A stretch of 64,000 nt of DNA from Flavobacterium ovatum (GCF_040703125.1 NZ_CP160035.1:1302001-1366000); one strand, 5' to 3'. Shown: positions 35,339 through 44,774, counted from the first letter of the stretch. A program made the numbers and translations. Notes: generated from the letters alone by a model not told the origin.

Positions 35339-36295
35339 TTAAGTTTCGGTTCCTGTAATGAGCGAACTTTTGAAATTCAAAACATAAATACTTCCAATTA
35401 CTACTGGAATCACCACATTCAAAAACCACATCAAAGTAGAAACGAAAATGATAATCCATTCGTTTACGCCTAGAATTCCTAAGAAAAATAAAGCGACACT
35501 TCCTTTTATCGCAAATTCCAAAAACTGAAAACTAGGTAGGGAAGAAGCCAAGAAGTAAACGCTAGAGACAGCTGCCATCAAGGTCAAATAAGGCAAATCG
35601 ACATCAAAACCCAAGAACAAAAAATAATATTGATGCGAAAAAACGATGTAGCGAAAACAGCCTAAGAGGATATTTCGTCTGTGAATACCTTTGGGGATAG
35701 CATTGATTTTTTTTATTAATTTTTCAATCGAATAGCCTTTGATAGTAATTTTTTTTATCGAAAAAAGAACGATAAACAAACTGATGAATCCCAACAAGAT
35801 ATAAAAAACAGTTTGATTTGGTATTACCTGGTATTTATAATTAAAATAGAATAAACCAAAAAAACCAAAAATAACGGTAAGCACCATTTGAATTCCGTTG
35901 CAAATCAGATTTAAGAAAACGACTTGTTTAGCGTCTTTTTTGTCAAAATACAGTGCCTTTCCAGCATATTCACCTACGCCATTTGGAGTAAAAACTCCAG
36001 CTGTCAAAGCCGCCAAAACCTGCTTAGTAGATTCTAATGTAGAAATTGGATGAATAGGAGAAGCTAAATTCTTCCATTTCAAAATTTCAAAATAGCGATT
36101 CAAAACACTCAAAAGCAATATAAATCCAACGCCAGAGATGGACTTGTTTTTGTTAAAAATTTCGATGAACTGTTGCCAATCGAGTTTATCATTGTTGGCT
36201 AGTTGGTTGTAAATAAAATAAAAAGCACCGCCTACAATCAAAAGTTTGATTAGAAGTACAAGGAATTGCTTAGTTTTGTGTGAAATCGAAATCAT
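35339..36295 (-). CDS. Lysylphosphatidylglycerol synthase-like/UPF0104 membrane protein
   Basis: 318 residues from the ATG at 36295 (MISISHKTKQFLVLL). A longer reading from 36481 would run antisense through ruvC and is rejected. About eight membrane segments; the conserved TPNGVGEYAGKALYF is a hallmark of the AglD/MprF flippase-domain family. Likely moves or binds lipid-linked substrate for the neighbouring glycosyltransferase, which follows 10 bp downstream. Divergent from ruvC with 55 bp between the starts. Confidence 0.8.
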   Translation of the reverse strand: MISISHKTKQFLVLLIKLLIVGGAFYFIYNQLANNDKLDWQQFIEIFNKNKSISGVGFILLLSVLNRYFEILKWKNLASPIHPISTLESTKQVLAALTAGVFTPNGVGEYAGKALYFDKKDAKQVVFLNLICNGIQMVLTVIFGFFGLFYFNYKYQVIPNQTVFYILLGFISLFIVLFSIKKITIKGYSIEKLIKKINAIPKGIHRRNILLGCFRYIVFSHQYYFLFLGFDVDLPYLTLMAAVSSVYFLASSLPSFQFLEFAIKGSVALFFLGILGVNEWIIIFVSTLMWFLNVVIPVVIGSIYVLNFKSSLITGTET

Positions 36296-36350
36296 TGGAG
36301 CAAAGAAACAAAACTTTGAACTTTGAAACGTTAAACTTGAAACAAAACTT

Positions 36351-36905
36351 TTGGCAAACGAACGCATCATATTAGGGATTGACCCAGGGACCACCATCAT
36401 GGGTTTTGGATTGATTCGGGTTATCAATAAAAAAATGGAATTTGTGCAACTCAATGAACTCCAATTGTCTAAATATGACAACCATTATCAAAAATTAAAA
36501 CTCATTTTTGAGCGTACCATCGAATTAATAGATACGCATCATCCAGACGAAATCGCTATTGAAGCACCCTTTTTTGGGAAAAACGTGCAATCGATGTTGA
36601 AGTTGGGTCGTGCTCAAGGAGTAGCTATGGCAGCAGGACTTTCGAGAGATATTCCTATTACCGAGTACGAACCTAAGAAGATAAAAATGGCCATAACCGG
36701 TAACGGTAACGCCAGTAAAGAGCAAGTCGCCAAAATGCTCCAACAACTTTTAGGTTTGAAAGAATTACCAAAAAACCTAGATTCCACTGATGGATTAGCG
36801 GCAGCAGTTTGTCACTTTTTCAATTCAGGGAAAGTAGTTGGTGAAAAGAGCTATTCTGGTTGGGATGCTTTTGTGAAGAATAACGAATCTCGAGTTAAGA
36901 AATAG
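36351..36905 (+). CDS. ruvC: Holliday junction resolvase RuvC
   Basis: 184-residue endonuclease that resolves four-way junctions with RuvAB. The start is TTG at 36351, giving [20 protein letters not shown]; no ATG fits. Catalytic acids are visible in GIDPGT (D11), [12 protein letters not shown] and the C-terminal [14 protein letters not shown]. Length is typical. A short repeat-rich spacer separates it from hemW. Confidence 0.93.
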   Translation: MANERIILGIDPGTTIMGFGLIRVINKKMEFVQLNELQLSKYDNHYQKLKLIFERTIELIDTHHPDEIAIEAPFFGKNVQSMLKLGRAQGVAMAAGLSRDIPITEYEPKKIKMAITGNGNASKEQVAKMLQQLLGLKELPKNLDSTDGLAAAVCHFFNSGKVVGEKSYSGWDAFVKNNESRVKK

Positions 36906-36910
36906 TGGTC

Positions 36911-36948
36911 AGTCTCAGTTTTCGGTCTCAGTACTGAAAACCGAGACT
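36911..36948. repeat. CAGTCTC-type inverted repeat
   Basis: AGTCTCAGTTTTC (36911-36923) and its near-complement (36936-36948, one mismatch) form a hairpin between ruvC and hemW. There is no T run, so it reads as a simple intergenic repeat, not a terminator. Confidence 0.55.
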
Positions 36949-36967
36949 GCGACTGAATACTAAAAAA

Positions 36968-38125
36968 ATGTCCGGAATCTACATCCACATACCCTTCTGC
37001 AAACAAGCTTGCAATTACTGTGACTTTCATTTTTCGACTTCCATGAAAAAGAAAGACGAAATGGTTTTGGCTATTGCCAAAGAAATTCGCTTACGCAAAA
37101 ATGAATCTGAACTTCTCGACTCCGCTCGAACTGACATAAAAGTAGAAACCATTTATTTTGGAGGAGGAACACCTTCGGTTTTGACTTTAGAAGAAATCAA
37201 TTTTTTAATTGAAGTAGTTTATGATAATTTTCAAGTGATTGAAAACCCAGAAATCACTTTGGAGGCCAATCCAGACGATTTAACAGACGAAAGAATTATA
37301 GATTTTTCGAAAAGTAAAATTAATAGATTAAGTATCGGAATTCAGTCTTTCTTTGAAGAAGATTTGAAGATGATGAATCGCGCTCACAATTCAGTTGAAG
37401 CAAAAAAATGTTTGGAGATTGCAACTCAATATTTCGATAATATTTCTTTGGATTTAATTTATGGCGTTCCTGGTATGAGTAACGAAAAATGGAAGCAGAA
37501 TATAGAAACCGCTTTGAGTTTTGGGATTCCACATATTTCGAGCTACGCTTTGACCGTTGAACCCAAAACAGCTTTGAAAAAACTTATTGAAACAGGTAAA
37601 GTAGCAGAACCTAACGATGAAGTCGCTCAGGAACATTTTATGATTCTGGTGGAGACCTTAGAAAAAAATAATTTTATCCATTATGAACTATCTAATTTTG
37701 GCAAAGAGAATTATTTTTCGAAAAACAATTCGAGTTATTGGTTAGGGAAAAAATACATTGGAATTGGACCTTCGGCACACAGTTATGACGGCAAATCTAG
37801 AAGTTGGAATATCGCCAACAATACATTGTATTTAAAATCCATTCAAGCAGATAAATTGCCTCGCGAAACCGAAATTTTATCATCCGCGGATCGTTATAAC
37901 GAATATGTGATGACTGGATTGCGTACCATTTGGGGTGTTTCGTTGAGTCGAATTGAATCTGAATTTGGGAAAACCTATTTAGATTATTTGAAAAAACAAG
38001 CACATAAATTCTTGAATGATGATTTGCTTTTTATCGAAAATAACATTCTCAAACCTACTAGAAAAGGAAAATTCTTGACTGATGGAATAGCAAGTGACCT
38101 ATTTTTATTAAATTTGGAAGAGTAG
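36968..38125 (+). CDS. hemW: HemW-type radical SAM protein
   Basis: 385 residues. Radical SAM cluster CxxxCxxC at C11, C15 and C18 (FCKQACNYCDFHF), followed by TIYFGGGTPSVL and the SIGIQSFFEEDLKMMNRAH segment. The HemN-type C-terminal domain is present (RYNEYVMTGLRTIWG). HemW binds and inserts or traffics haem; the presence of Phe (CDFHF) rather than the extra cysteine of true coproporphyrinogen dehydrogenase HemN supports HemW. Its stop codon abuts a 35-bp inverted repeat. Confidence 0.92.
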   Translation: MSGIYIHIPFCKQACNYCDFHFSTSMKKKDEMVLAIAKEIRLRKNESELLDSARTDIKVETIYFGGGTPSVLTLEEINFLIEVVYDNFQVIENPEITLEANPDDLTDERIIDFSKSKINRLSIGIQSFFEEDLKMMNRAHNSVEAKKCLEIATQYFDNISLDLIYGVPGMSNEKWKQNIETALSFGIPHISSYALTVEPKTALKKLIETGKVAEPNDEVAQEHFMILVETLEKNNFIHYELSNFGKENYFSKNNSSYWLGKKYIGIGPSAHSYDGKSRSWNIANNTLYLKSIQADKLPRETEILSSADRYNEYVMTGLRTIWGVSLSRIESEFGKTYLDYLKKQAHKFLNDDLLFIENNILKPTRKGKFLTDGIASDLFLLNLEE

Positions 38126-38160
38126 TTTAACCGCAAAGTTCGCAAAGGTTTTACGCAAAG
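38126..38160 (+). repeat. Left inverted repeat flanking the GxxExxY gene
   Basis: Begins TTTAACCGCAAAGTTCGCAA directly after the hemW TAG stop. Its first 22 nt match the complement of 38648-38669 with one mismatch; one indel follows and then TACGCAA is shared. Confidence 0.8.
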
Positions 38161-38243
38161 GGCACAAGGGTTTTATGTGTGACTATAAATAAAATGACGT
38201 ATTTGGAATAGTTATTAACTGCGAGGAGCACAAAATCTTATCT

Positions 38244-38621
38244 ATGACTGAAAATGAATTGTCAAAAGTTGTATTTGATTGTGCTTTGAAAGTACACAAA
38301 ACTCTTGGTCCTGGATTGCTAGAGAGTGCTTATGAGGAATGTTTGTTTTATGAATTGAAAAAAGCAGATTTGGATGTCATTAAGCAGAAAGCCTTGCCTT
38401 TGGTTTATGAAGAGGTTAAGTTAGATGTTGGTTATAGAATAGATATTATTGTGGAGAATAAATTGATTTTGGAAATAAAATCAGTTGAAGCTCTTAATGA
38501 TGTCCATTTTGCTCAACTGTTAACATACTTGAAATTGACAGGTTGTAAACTGGGGTTACTTATAAACTTTAATGTAGTTTTGATTAAAAATGGTATAAAA
38601 CGAATTGCAAATAATCTGTAA
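38244..38621 (+). CDS. GxxExxY protein with PD-(D/E)xK nuclease fold
   Basis: 125 residues. The name-giving motif is G24-L-L-E27-S-A-Y30 in LGPGLLESAYEECLFYEL. D67 (YRIDIIV) and E77-x-K79 (LEIKS) make a PD-(D/E)xK signature (PDDEXK_3 family), so a nuclease or nuclease-derived role is likely, but no substrate is established for the family. The gene is bracketed by inverted repeats at 38126 and 38635 that touch the neighbouring hemW stop and cyclase start, suggesting it arrived as a small mobile unit. Confidence 0.9.
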   Translation: MTENELSKVVFDCALKVHKTLGPGLLESAYEECLFYELKKADLDVIKQKALPLVYEEVKLDVGYRIDIIVENKLILEIKSVEALNDVHFAQLLTYLKLTGCKLGLLINFNVVLIKNGIKRIANNL

Positions 38622-38634
38622 TAATTCTTTGCGA

Positions 38635-38669
38635 ACCTTGCGTAAATCTTTGCGAACTTAGCGGTTAAA
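38635..38669 (-). repeat. Right inverted repeat flanking the GxxExxY gene
   Basis: Complement of the left copy with one indel and a few mismatches; ends GCGGTTAAA, followed by TAG (38670-38672). TAG also precedes the left repeat (38123-38125), a possible 3-bp target duplication. Confidence 0.8.
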
Positions 38670-38673
38670 TAGT

Positions 38674-39435
38674 ATGATAGCAACAATAAACAACCACCAA
38701 ATAGACTTATCAAAACCCATTGATATTTCGATTCCGATTACTAATACGGACGAAAATCCTATTGCTTGGTATTTGGATAAGCCAACAATCGAACCTGTTC
38801 GGTTTGGTGAATGGGTTGGCAAAGTCTCTGAAGGAGTTTCTTCGATAAATTTCAATACCATAACGTTTAATCCACATAGTCACGGCACACATACAGAGTG
38901 TCTGGGACATATTACTCGAGAGTTTTACAGTGTTAATCAATCATTGAAGACCTTTTTCTTCTGGGCTGAATTGGTGTCAATTCCGTTGGAAATTGATGGC
39001 GATGATTTTGTGATTACCGAAAGAGTAATAAGAAAAGCATTGAGAGGAAAAAACACTGAAGCGATTGTAATTCGGACTTTGCCAAATGATGTGATTAAAC
39101 TTTCAAAGAAATATTCGAATACTAATCCACCATATTTGTCGGAAGCTGCGGCGCGGTTTATTAGCGAAAGCGGAATCCAACATCTCTTGATAGATTTGCC
39201 AAGTGTGGATAAAGAAAATGATGGCGGCGAATTGTTGGCTCATAAAGCGTTTTGGAATGTCAATGATGTACAGAATTTGAATGCTGATGCACGATTGGAA
39301 GCAACCATAACCGAAATGATTTATGTTCCTGATGAGGTATCTGATGGGAGTTATTTGTTGAATTTACAGATTGTATCCTTTGAAAATGATGCGAGTCCTA
39401 GCAAACCTATTTTATACGCAATAGAAAAATCATAA
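38674..39435 (+). CDS. Cyclase family protein (kynurenine formamidase-like)
   Basis: 253 residues. Metal-binding motif PHSHGTHTECLGH at about residues 69-81 (HxGTHxD-type, with E in the last position) is characteristic of the cyclase/KynB family. These are metal-dependent amidohydrolase-like enzymes; the actual substrate cannot be read from sequence, and no tryptophan-degradation genes are adjacent. The start codon follows the right inverted repeat by four bases. A 4-bp gap leads to the MmcQ/YjbR gene, likely one transcript. Confidence 0.85.
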   Translation: MIATINNHQIDLSKPIDISIPITNTDENPIAWYLDKPTIEPVRFGEWVGKVSEGVSSINFNTITFNPHSHGTHTECLGHITREFYSVNQSLKTFFFWAELVSIPLEIDGDDFVITERVIRKALRGKNTEAIVIRTLPNDVIKLSKKYSNTNPPYLSEAAARFISESGIQHLLIDLPSVDKENDGGELLAHKAFWNVNDVQNLNADARLEATITEMIYVPDEVSDGSYLLNLQIVSFENDASPSKPILYAIEKS

Positions 39436-39439
39436 GAGT

Positions 39440-39805
39440 ATGAATTTAGAAAGTTATTACGAATATTGTTTGTCAAAAAAAGGAGTAACCGAACATTTTC
39501 CATTCGACGAAAATACATTGGTGTTTAAAGTGGGAGAAAAAATGTTTGCTTTAAGTTCCTTAGTGCAATGGGAAAATGGGAATCCCTCGGTCAATTTAAA
39601 ATGCAATCCTGAACGTGCGTTGGAGTTGCGAGCTGAGTATGATTCCGTTCAACCTGGATATCACATGAGTAAAGTGCATTGGAATACCATTGCTTTTAAT
39701 CAGGATGTTTCTGATGAGATGATGAGAGGACTAATTGATGATTCCTATAATTTGGTTTTTAAGAGTTTGACAAAAAAAATCCAAGAAGAAATCAAGGAGA
39801 GTTGA
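39440..39805 (+). CDS. MmcQ/YjbR family protein
   Basis: 121 residues with the CyaY-like fold pattern: SYYEYCLSKKGVTEHFPFDE at the start, VFKVGEKMFAL, NLKCNPERALELRAEYDSV, PGYHMSKVHWNTI and the helix LIDDSYNLVFKSL at the end. Usually described as DNA-binding-like, but its function is unproven. Follows the cyclase gene by 4 bp. Confidence 0.9.
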   Translation: MNLESYYEYCLSKKGVTEHFPFDENTLVFKVGEKMFALSSLVQWENGNPSVNLKCNPERALELRAEYDSVQPGYHMSKVHWNTIAFNQDVSDEMMRGLIDDSYNLVFKSLTKKIQEEIKES

Positions 39806-39958
39806 GTTTATAACTCTTATTACCAAAAAAAATAGTTAATTGTTAATCGTTATTTCTGTAATCTGATTAACTTTATTTTTTAAAAAGAATGATGACAATA
39901 GATTGTTGACAAACTCGTTCAGTTGGTTATAAATAGATTTTAAGTTGCGTACATAATT

Positions 39959-40630
39959 ATGAAAGATCAAATAAAAAAGTTTTTAAACGAAGATCAAGAT
40001 CCTAAAGCGATTGAAAAAATCACTTCAAAATTGCAGGATTTATTGATGAAAAACGAAGAAGTAGGATATATTGGCGTTCAAAAAAAGCCGGCTATAACTG
40101 TTTTTCCGGATAGTATTGTCTTGACTAATAAACGAATTATTTTGTGTAAACCTAAGAATTTAGGATTGTCAATGGATTTTGTGGATTACGATTGGGAAGA
40201 TGTTGCTGGAGCATTTGTAAAAGAAAATTTGTTGGGTTCAGAGTTTTCGTTTTCAACCAAAACTGATCTAACAATATCTATTGATTACATACCCAAGACT
40301 CAAGCTCGAAAATTATATACTTTTGCCAAAGAGCAGATGGATAATTTAAAAAGTTTGTCCGTTCCAAATGCGTCTATTGTACCGCCGGTGATAGAAGTGG
40401 AAGAAGTGGAGACGGAAGAAGTAACGAATTATGCTGAAATTGTCTCTGTAACGCCACCCGAATATCAATCTATGCCAACAGAGAATGCAACTCAAGAAAG
40501 TTCATTAAAAGATTTGTCTGCAAATGAACTATTTGAAAAACTGCAAAACTTTAAAAAATTACTAGACAACGGATTGATTCTTCAAGGTGAGTACGATGCA
40601 CTCAAAAAAGAAATTATGGGTTATATGTAA
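39959..40630 (+). CDS. PH-domain protein with SHOCT-like C-terminus
   Basis: 223 residues, cytoplasmic. Residues ~45-125 resemble a bacterial PH (YvbH/bPH) domain: IGVQKKPAITVFPDSIVLTNKRIIL, then DFVDYDWEDVAGAFVKE. A charged linker (~130-185) leads to a SHOCT-like end: ANELFEKLQNFKKLLDNGLI followed by LQGEYDALKKEIMGYM. Bacterial PH proteins of this type have no assigned reaction. It has a 150-bp leader without a clear promoter and a strong terminator shared with pckA. Confidence 0.75.
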   Translation: MKDQIKKFLNEDQDPKAIEKITSKLQDLLMKNEEVGYIGVQKKPAITVFPDSIVLTNKRIILCKPKNLGLSMDFVDYDWEDVAGAFVKENLLGSEFSFSTKTDLTISIDYIPKTQARKLYTFAKEQMDNLKSLSVPNASIVPPVIEVEEVETEEVTNYAEIVSVTPPEYQSMPTENATQESSLKDLSANELFEKLQNFKKLLDNGLILQGEYDALKKEIMGYM

Positions 40631-40648
40631 TCTTTTAACTCACTAAAA

Positions 40649-40697
40649 ATAAAAGCCTTACTTGCGAAAGTTTATTTTCGAAAGTAAGGCTTTTTTC
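40649..40697. terminator. Bidirectional terminator
   Basis: AAAAGCCTTACTTGCGAAA (40651-40669) pairs with 40677-40694, with T runs on both strands, between the convergent PH-domain gene and pckA. An AATCGTTAATC repeat follows at 40750-40775. Confidence 0.85.
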
Positions 40698-40771
40698 AAA
40701 AGTCAAAAGTCAATTTCAAAAAATCCTTTACGAACTACGTTTTTAAAAAATCAAAAATCGTTAATCAAAAA

Positions 40772-42370
40772 TCAAATCTTTGGCGCTCCTGCCATAATCT
40801 CGTCATTTGCATAAGACGAAAATTGCTTGAAGTTGGCTTTAAATCTTTTTGCTAATTCTTTGGCTTTGGTATCATATAAATCTTTGTTGTTCCAAGTATC
40901 TCTTGGATTCAAAATTTCACTTGGAACATTAGGGCAAGATTGCGGAATCGCCATTCCAAATACGGAATGATTTTCATATTCTACTTTGTCCAATTCTCCG
41001 TGTAGTGCAGCGTCAATCATGGCGCGAGTATATTTCAATTTCATACGGCTTCCTGTTCCGTAGGCGCCACCAGTCCATCCAGTATTTATCAGCCAAACGG
41101 TAGCGTCGTCTTCTTTTATTTTCTGACTTAACATCTCTGCATATCGAGTGGGGTGTAAGGGCATGAAAGGTGCGCCAAAACAAGCCGAAAAGTTAGGCGT
41201 GGGTTCTGTGACACCCGCTTCTGTTCCTGCTATTTTTGCAGTGTAACCCGAGATAAAATGATAGGCCGCCTGTCCCGGTGTCAATTTAGAAATAGGAGGT
41301 AAGATTCCGAAAGAATCTGCTGTTAAGAAAAAGATGTTTTTAGGATTGCCTCCTATAGAGCCAGGTTGTATGTTGTCAATGTTTTCAATAGGATAGCTAA
41401 CACGAGTATTTGGAGTCACCGAAATATCAGTATAATCAACTTCGTTAGTGCCCTTTTTGTAAACGATATTTTCTAGCAAAGCGCCTTTTCGTACCGCTCT
41501 ATAAATATCGGGTTCGTTTTCTTCTGATAAGTTTACCACTTTGGCATAGCAACCACCTTCAAAATTAAAAACCGTATTCTCAGGTGTCCAACCGTGTTCA
41601 TCGTCGCCAATCAATTTTCGTTTTGGATCTGCTGATAAAGTTGTTTTTCCAGTGCCGGATAATCCAAAGAAAATTGCCGTTTCACCATTAGTCCCAACAT
41701 TAGCACTGCAGTGCATTGAAAGGACATTTCGTGTAACAGGAAGTATGAAATTCAGGGCTGAGAAAATCCCTTTTTTTATTTCTCCCGTATAACCCGTGCC
41801 GCCAATCATGGCAATTTTTCGAGTAAAATTCAAAATCGCAAAATTCCCTTGTCTAGTGTGGTCTGTAGCTGGATCTGCTAAGAAACTTGGCGCGCAAATT
41901 ACCGTCCAGTCTGCCGTAAAATGTTCTAATTCATCTGGATTTAAACGTAAAAACATATTGTGACAAAACAAATTTGCCCAAGCGGTTTCGGTAACCACAC
42001 GCACATTTAAGCGGTAATTGGGGTCAGCACATACATAAGCATCCCTTACATATAGTTCTTTATTCGATAAGTATGCCGTCAGTTTATTGTATAAAGCGTC
42101 AAAATGTGCTGGTTCAAAAGGGATGTTGACATCTCCCCACCACACATCATTTTCTGTAATAGCATCTTTGACAATAAACCGATCTAGTGGAGAGCGTCCA
42201 GAAAATTTTCCGGTTTGAATTGCTAGTGCGCCAGTATTCGTTTCAGTTCCTTGCCCAACAGCTATAGTTCTTTTTTGTAATTCTTCGGGAGATAGTTGAT
42301 AGTGAATTTGTGTATGTTTAATCCCAATATTATCAAGATAATGTATAGCGTTTAAGGTGTTGTTATTCAT
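40772..42370 (-). CDS. pckA: Phosphoenolpyruvate carboxykinase (ATP)
   Basis: 532 residues; converts oxaloacetate and ATP to phosphoenolpyruvate, the entry to gluconeogenesis. GLSGTGKTTLSADP is the P-loop, GDDEHGWTPENTVFNFEGGC the kinase-2/metal segment, and RVSYPIENIDN the adenine-binding segment; the substrate loop SGRSPLDRFIV is near the N-terminus. Length is normal. A TATCTTTA sequence upstream is close to, but not exactly, a -7 box. Confidence 0.97.
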   Translation of the reverse strand: MNNNTLNAIHYLDNIGIKHTQIHYQLSPEELQKRTIAVGQGTETNTGALAIQTGKFSGRSPLDRFIVKDAITENDVWWGDVNIPFEPAHFDALYNKLTAYLSNKELYVRDAYVCADPNYRLNVRVVTETAWANLFCHNMFLRLNPDELEHFTADWTVICAPSFLADPATDHTRQGNFAILNFTRKIAMIGGTGYTGEIKKGIFSALNFILPVTRNVLSMHCSANVGTNGETAIFFGLSGTGKTTLSADPKRKLIGDDEHGWTPENTVFNFEGGCYAKVVNLSEENEPDIYRAVRKGALLENIVYKKGTNEVDYTDISVTPNTRVSYPIENIDNIQPGSIGGNPKNIFFLTADSFGILPPISKLTPGQAAYHFISGYTAKIAGTEAGVTEPTPNFSACFGAPFMPLHPTRYAEMLSQKIKEDDATVWLINTGWTGGAYGTGSRMKLKYTRAMIDAALHGELDKVEYENHSVFGMAIPQSCPNVPSEILNPRDTWNNKDLYDTKAKELAKRFKANFKQFSSYANDEIMAGAPKI

Positions 42371-42433
42371 AAATAGTAGTATTTAGCGTTGTTAAAACCT
42401 ACATTAAAGATAACGATTTAAACCCGTAAAACC

Positions 42434-42820
42434 CTAGGGTTTGCTCTTTAAATAACGGAAAAACAAGGTCCCCCAGCCTATAATTAGCAGTAGTCCGCCA
42501 ATTGGAGTGATAAATCCAATCGTCTTAAAGTCAAAAGGAGTTAAATAGTTTGTCGCCAATCCATATATCGATCCTGAAAACAAAACTACGCCAACGACAA
42601 TCAGGTAATAAATAGTGTTTTTGGTCTTGTTTGAAAGAACTTTGAAGCTAGGCAATAACAACAAGAAAAACGCCTGATACATTTGGTAACGCACTCCAGT
42701 TTCAAAAGTGGCTAGCAATTCGGGAGTCAGTATTTTTTTCAAAGCATGAGCCCCAAAAGCTCCAAAAATGATAGCAATCATCCCCATCAATGCGCCTGTA
42801 TAAATGATTTTTTTGTCCAT
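42434..42820 (-). CDS. DUF423 membrane protein (YwdK-like)
   Basis: 128 residues with four membrane segments. DUF423 features: GAFGAHALKK near residue 22, FETGVRYQMYQAFFLL near 39, and GSIYGLATN followed by GFITPIGGLLLIIGW near the end. Small inner-membrane protein without known function. It stands between pckA and a dispersed repeat; the minus-strand TACTTTTG at 42844-42851 is a good -7 element. Confidence 0.9.
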   Translation of the reverse strand: MDKKIIYTGALMGMIAIIFGAFGAHALKKILTPELLATFETGVRYQMYQAFFLLLLPSFKVLSNKTKNTIYYLIVVGVVLFSGSIYGLATNYLTPFDFKTIGFITPIGGLLLIIGWGTLFFRYLKSKP

Positions 42821-42843
42821 TTTGTCGTGATTTTTTTGAATTA

Positions 42844-42851
42844 CAAAAGTA
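42844..42851 (-). promoter_or_regulatory. -7 element of the DUF423 gene
   Basis: TACTTTTG on the minus strand, 24 nt before the start codon; no clear -33 box. Confidence 0.45.
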
Positions 42852-42899
42852 TTCTATCTCAGGAGAAATCAGTCATTATTTTTGAATAATTAGAAACAT

Positions 42900-43060
42900 T
42901 TGGGCGCCCCGAAGCTTCGGGGCCATCCTAAAAAAGTGCTATTCAGTTTGTGGATAAGGCCCTTTTTCAGTATGCTGTCGTGTCATCCGCTATATCTTTT
43001 GTGTTTGCTATCGCAACCCAATAGGATGTCTCCCGAAACTTCAGGACTACCACTCCCGCA
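42900..43060 (+). repeat. Dispersed hairpin repeat, family 2, degenerate copy
   Basis: Opens with GGGCG, an 18-bp perfect palindrome GCCCCGAAGCTTCGGGGC (42906-42923), then TCATCCGCTATATCTTTTGTG near 42992 and AGGATG near 43023, ending ACTCCCGCAG. Shares these blocks with the copy at 61194-61300 (reverse orientation). The rest of the 470-bp gap before the dehydrogenase gene has nothing else recognisable. Confidence 0.65.
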
Positions 43061-43291
43061 GACTCGTGTGAAAAGCCTATTTTTATTATCAGTTGAAAAA
43101 GGGATTATTAGAATTCTCTTTTTGTAAATTTGTTTGTAAGGTCTTCTTAGTAGTTACGAATCGCTAGGGATTCAAAAAATAATTTTACAAATTTCTATGT
43201 TTGCGTAGCAATTTTTACTAATTCCTTTAAAATTAATTCGTGAACATTCGTGGCAAAAAATTTTCATTGTCCAAAACAAAAATCAATCAAT

Positions 43292-44647
43292 ATGAGAAAC
43301 ATACTAATTATAGGAGCAGGACGATCAGCATCATCTTTGATTCGGTATCTATTGGATAAATCTACTGTAGAAAAATTACAATTAGTAATTGCAGATATCT
43401 CATTAGAATTGGCTCAAAAAAAGACTCTCAATCATCCCAATGCAACCGCAATTGCTTTGGATATTTTTGATCAAGAACAAAGGAGTGAAGCCATCCAAAA
43501 AGCCAGTTTGGTCATTTCAATGTTGCCCGCACATTTGCATATAGAAGTAGCTAAAGGTTGTGTTCGATTCAAAAAACATTTGGTAACCGCTTCTTACATC
43601 AGTGACCAAATGCAAGAATTGGATGAAGCCGCCAAAGCCAATAGTTTAATTTTCATGAACGAAATAGGACTAGATCCAGGAATTGATCACATGAGTGCCA
43701 TGAAAGTTATTGACGAAATACGAGATAAAGGCGGGAAAATGCTGCTGTTTGAATCTTTTTGTGGTGGACTCGTAGCGCCAGAATCCGACAACAATCTGTG
43801 GAATTACAAATTCACTTGGGCGCCTCGCAATGTAGTTTTGGCAGGACAAGGTGGCTCGGCTAAATTTCTTCAGGAAGGGACTTATAAATATATTCCGTAT
43901 TGCAATCTGTTTCGCAGAACCGAATTTCTAGAAGTGGCCGGTTACGGTAAATTCGAAGCGTATCCCAACAGAGATTCTTTAAAATACAAATCGGTTTACG
44001 GTCTCGATGAGGTATTGACTTTGTACCGCGGTACTATTCGTAGAGTAGGTTTTTCTAAAGCTTGGAATATGTTCGTGCAACTCGGAATGACGGATGATAG
44101 TTATGTGATGGAAGATTCTGAAAACATGAATTATCGTCAATATGTAAACTCTTTTTTGCCTTATCACGCCACAGATTCAGTTGAAATAAAAATGCGTTTG
44201 CTTCTTAAAATTGACCAAGACGATATTATGTGGGAAAAATTAGAAGAATTAGATTTGTTTAATACTAATAAAATCGTTGGATTGCCCAATGCTACTCCCG
44301 CACAAATTCTGGAAAAAATCCTAAATGATAGTTGGACATTACAAGCAGCGGATAAAGACATGATTGTGATGTATCATAAATTTGGTTTTGAATTGGAAGG
44401 GGTGAAAAAGCAAATAGATTCCAAAATGGTGTGTATTGGCGATGATCAGACTTATACTGCCATGGCGAAAACAGTTGGATTGCCCGTGGCGATTGCCAGT
44501 TTGTTAATTCTAAATGGTAAAATCAAAACTTATGGAGTACAATTGCCTATTCGAAAAGAAGTATATGAACCTATCCTTAGAGAATTAGAAGATTATGGTG
44601 TTCATTTTAAGGAAGAAATCATGCCGTATTTTGGGTATAAAATATGA
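43292..44647 (+). CDS. Saccharopine dehydrogenase family protein
   Basis: 451 residues from the ATG at 43292 (MRNILIIGAGRSASSLIRYL); an upstream start at 43250 would add a 14-residue tail that spoils the Rossmann start. N-terminal NAD(P)-binding fold with GAGRSASS, and the saccharopine dehydrogenase C-terminal domain from about residue 135 (GLDPGIDHMSAMKVID). In eukaryotes and some bacteria this reductase makes or breaks saccharopine in lysine metabolism. Bacteroidota keep it widely; whether it acts in lysine degradation here is not shown. Confidence 0.88.
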   Translation: MRNILIIGAGRSASSLIRYLLDKSTVEKLQLVIADISLELAQKKTLNHPNATAIALDIFDQEQRSEAIQKASLVISMLPAHLHIEVAKGCVRFKKHLVTASYISDQMQELDEAAKANSLIFMNEIGLDPGIDHMSAMKVIDEIRDKGGKMLLFESFCGGLVAPESDNNLWNYKFTWAPRNVVLAGQGGSAKFLQEGTYKYIPYCNLFRRTEFLEVAGYGKFEAYPNRDSLKYKSVYGLDEVLTLYRGTIRRVGFSKAWNMFVQLGMTDDSYVMEDSENMNYRQYVNSFLPYHATDSVEIKMRLLLKIDQDDIMWEKLEELDLFNTNKIVGLPNATPAQILEKILNDSWTLQAADKDMIVMYHKFGFELEGVKKQIDSKMVCIGDDQTYTAMAKTVGLPVAIASLLILNGKIKTYGVQLPIRKEVYEPILRELEDYGVHFKEEIMPYFGYKI

Positions 44648-44774
44648 AAAGGGATCATTAATTAAATGAACTGAATGATTTATTATAAAATATCGTCTAA
44701 ATTTAAATGCCTTTACAATTTATTACTAATACCATTTGAGTTTTAAATTTACTGGTATATGATGGTTAACGTTT

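Noticed and set aside
36296-36481. Upstream extension of the flippase-like protein
   Set aside because: It runs antisense through the conserved 5' part of ruvC and adds no family sequence.
42900-43127. 75-codon open frame between DUF423 and the dehydrogenase gene
   Set aside because: It lies within a dispersed repeat with an 18-bp palindrome, and its codons and composition do not resemble the neighbouring genes.
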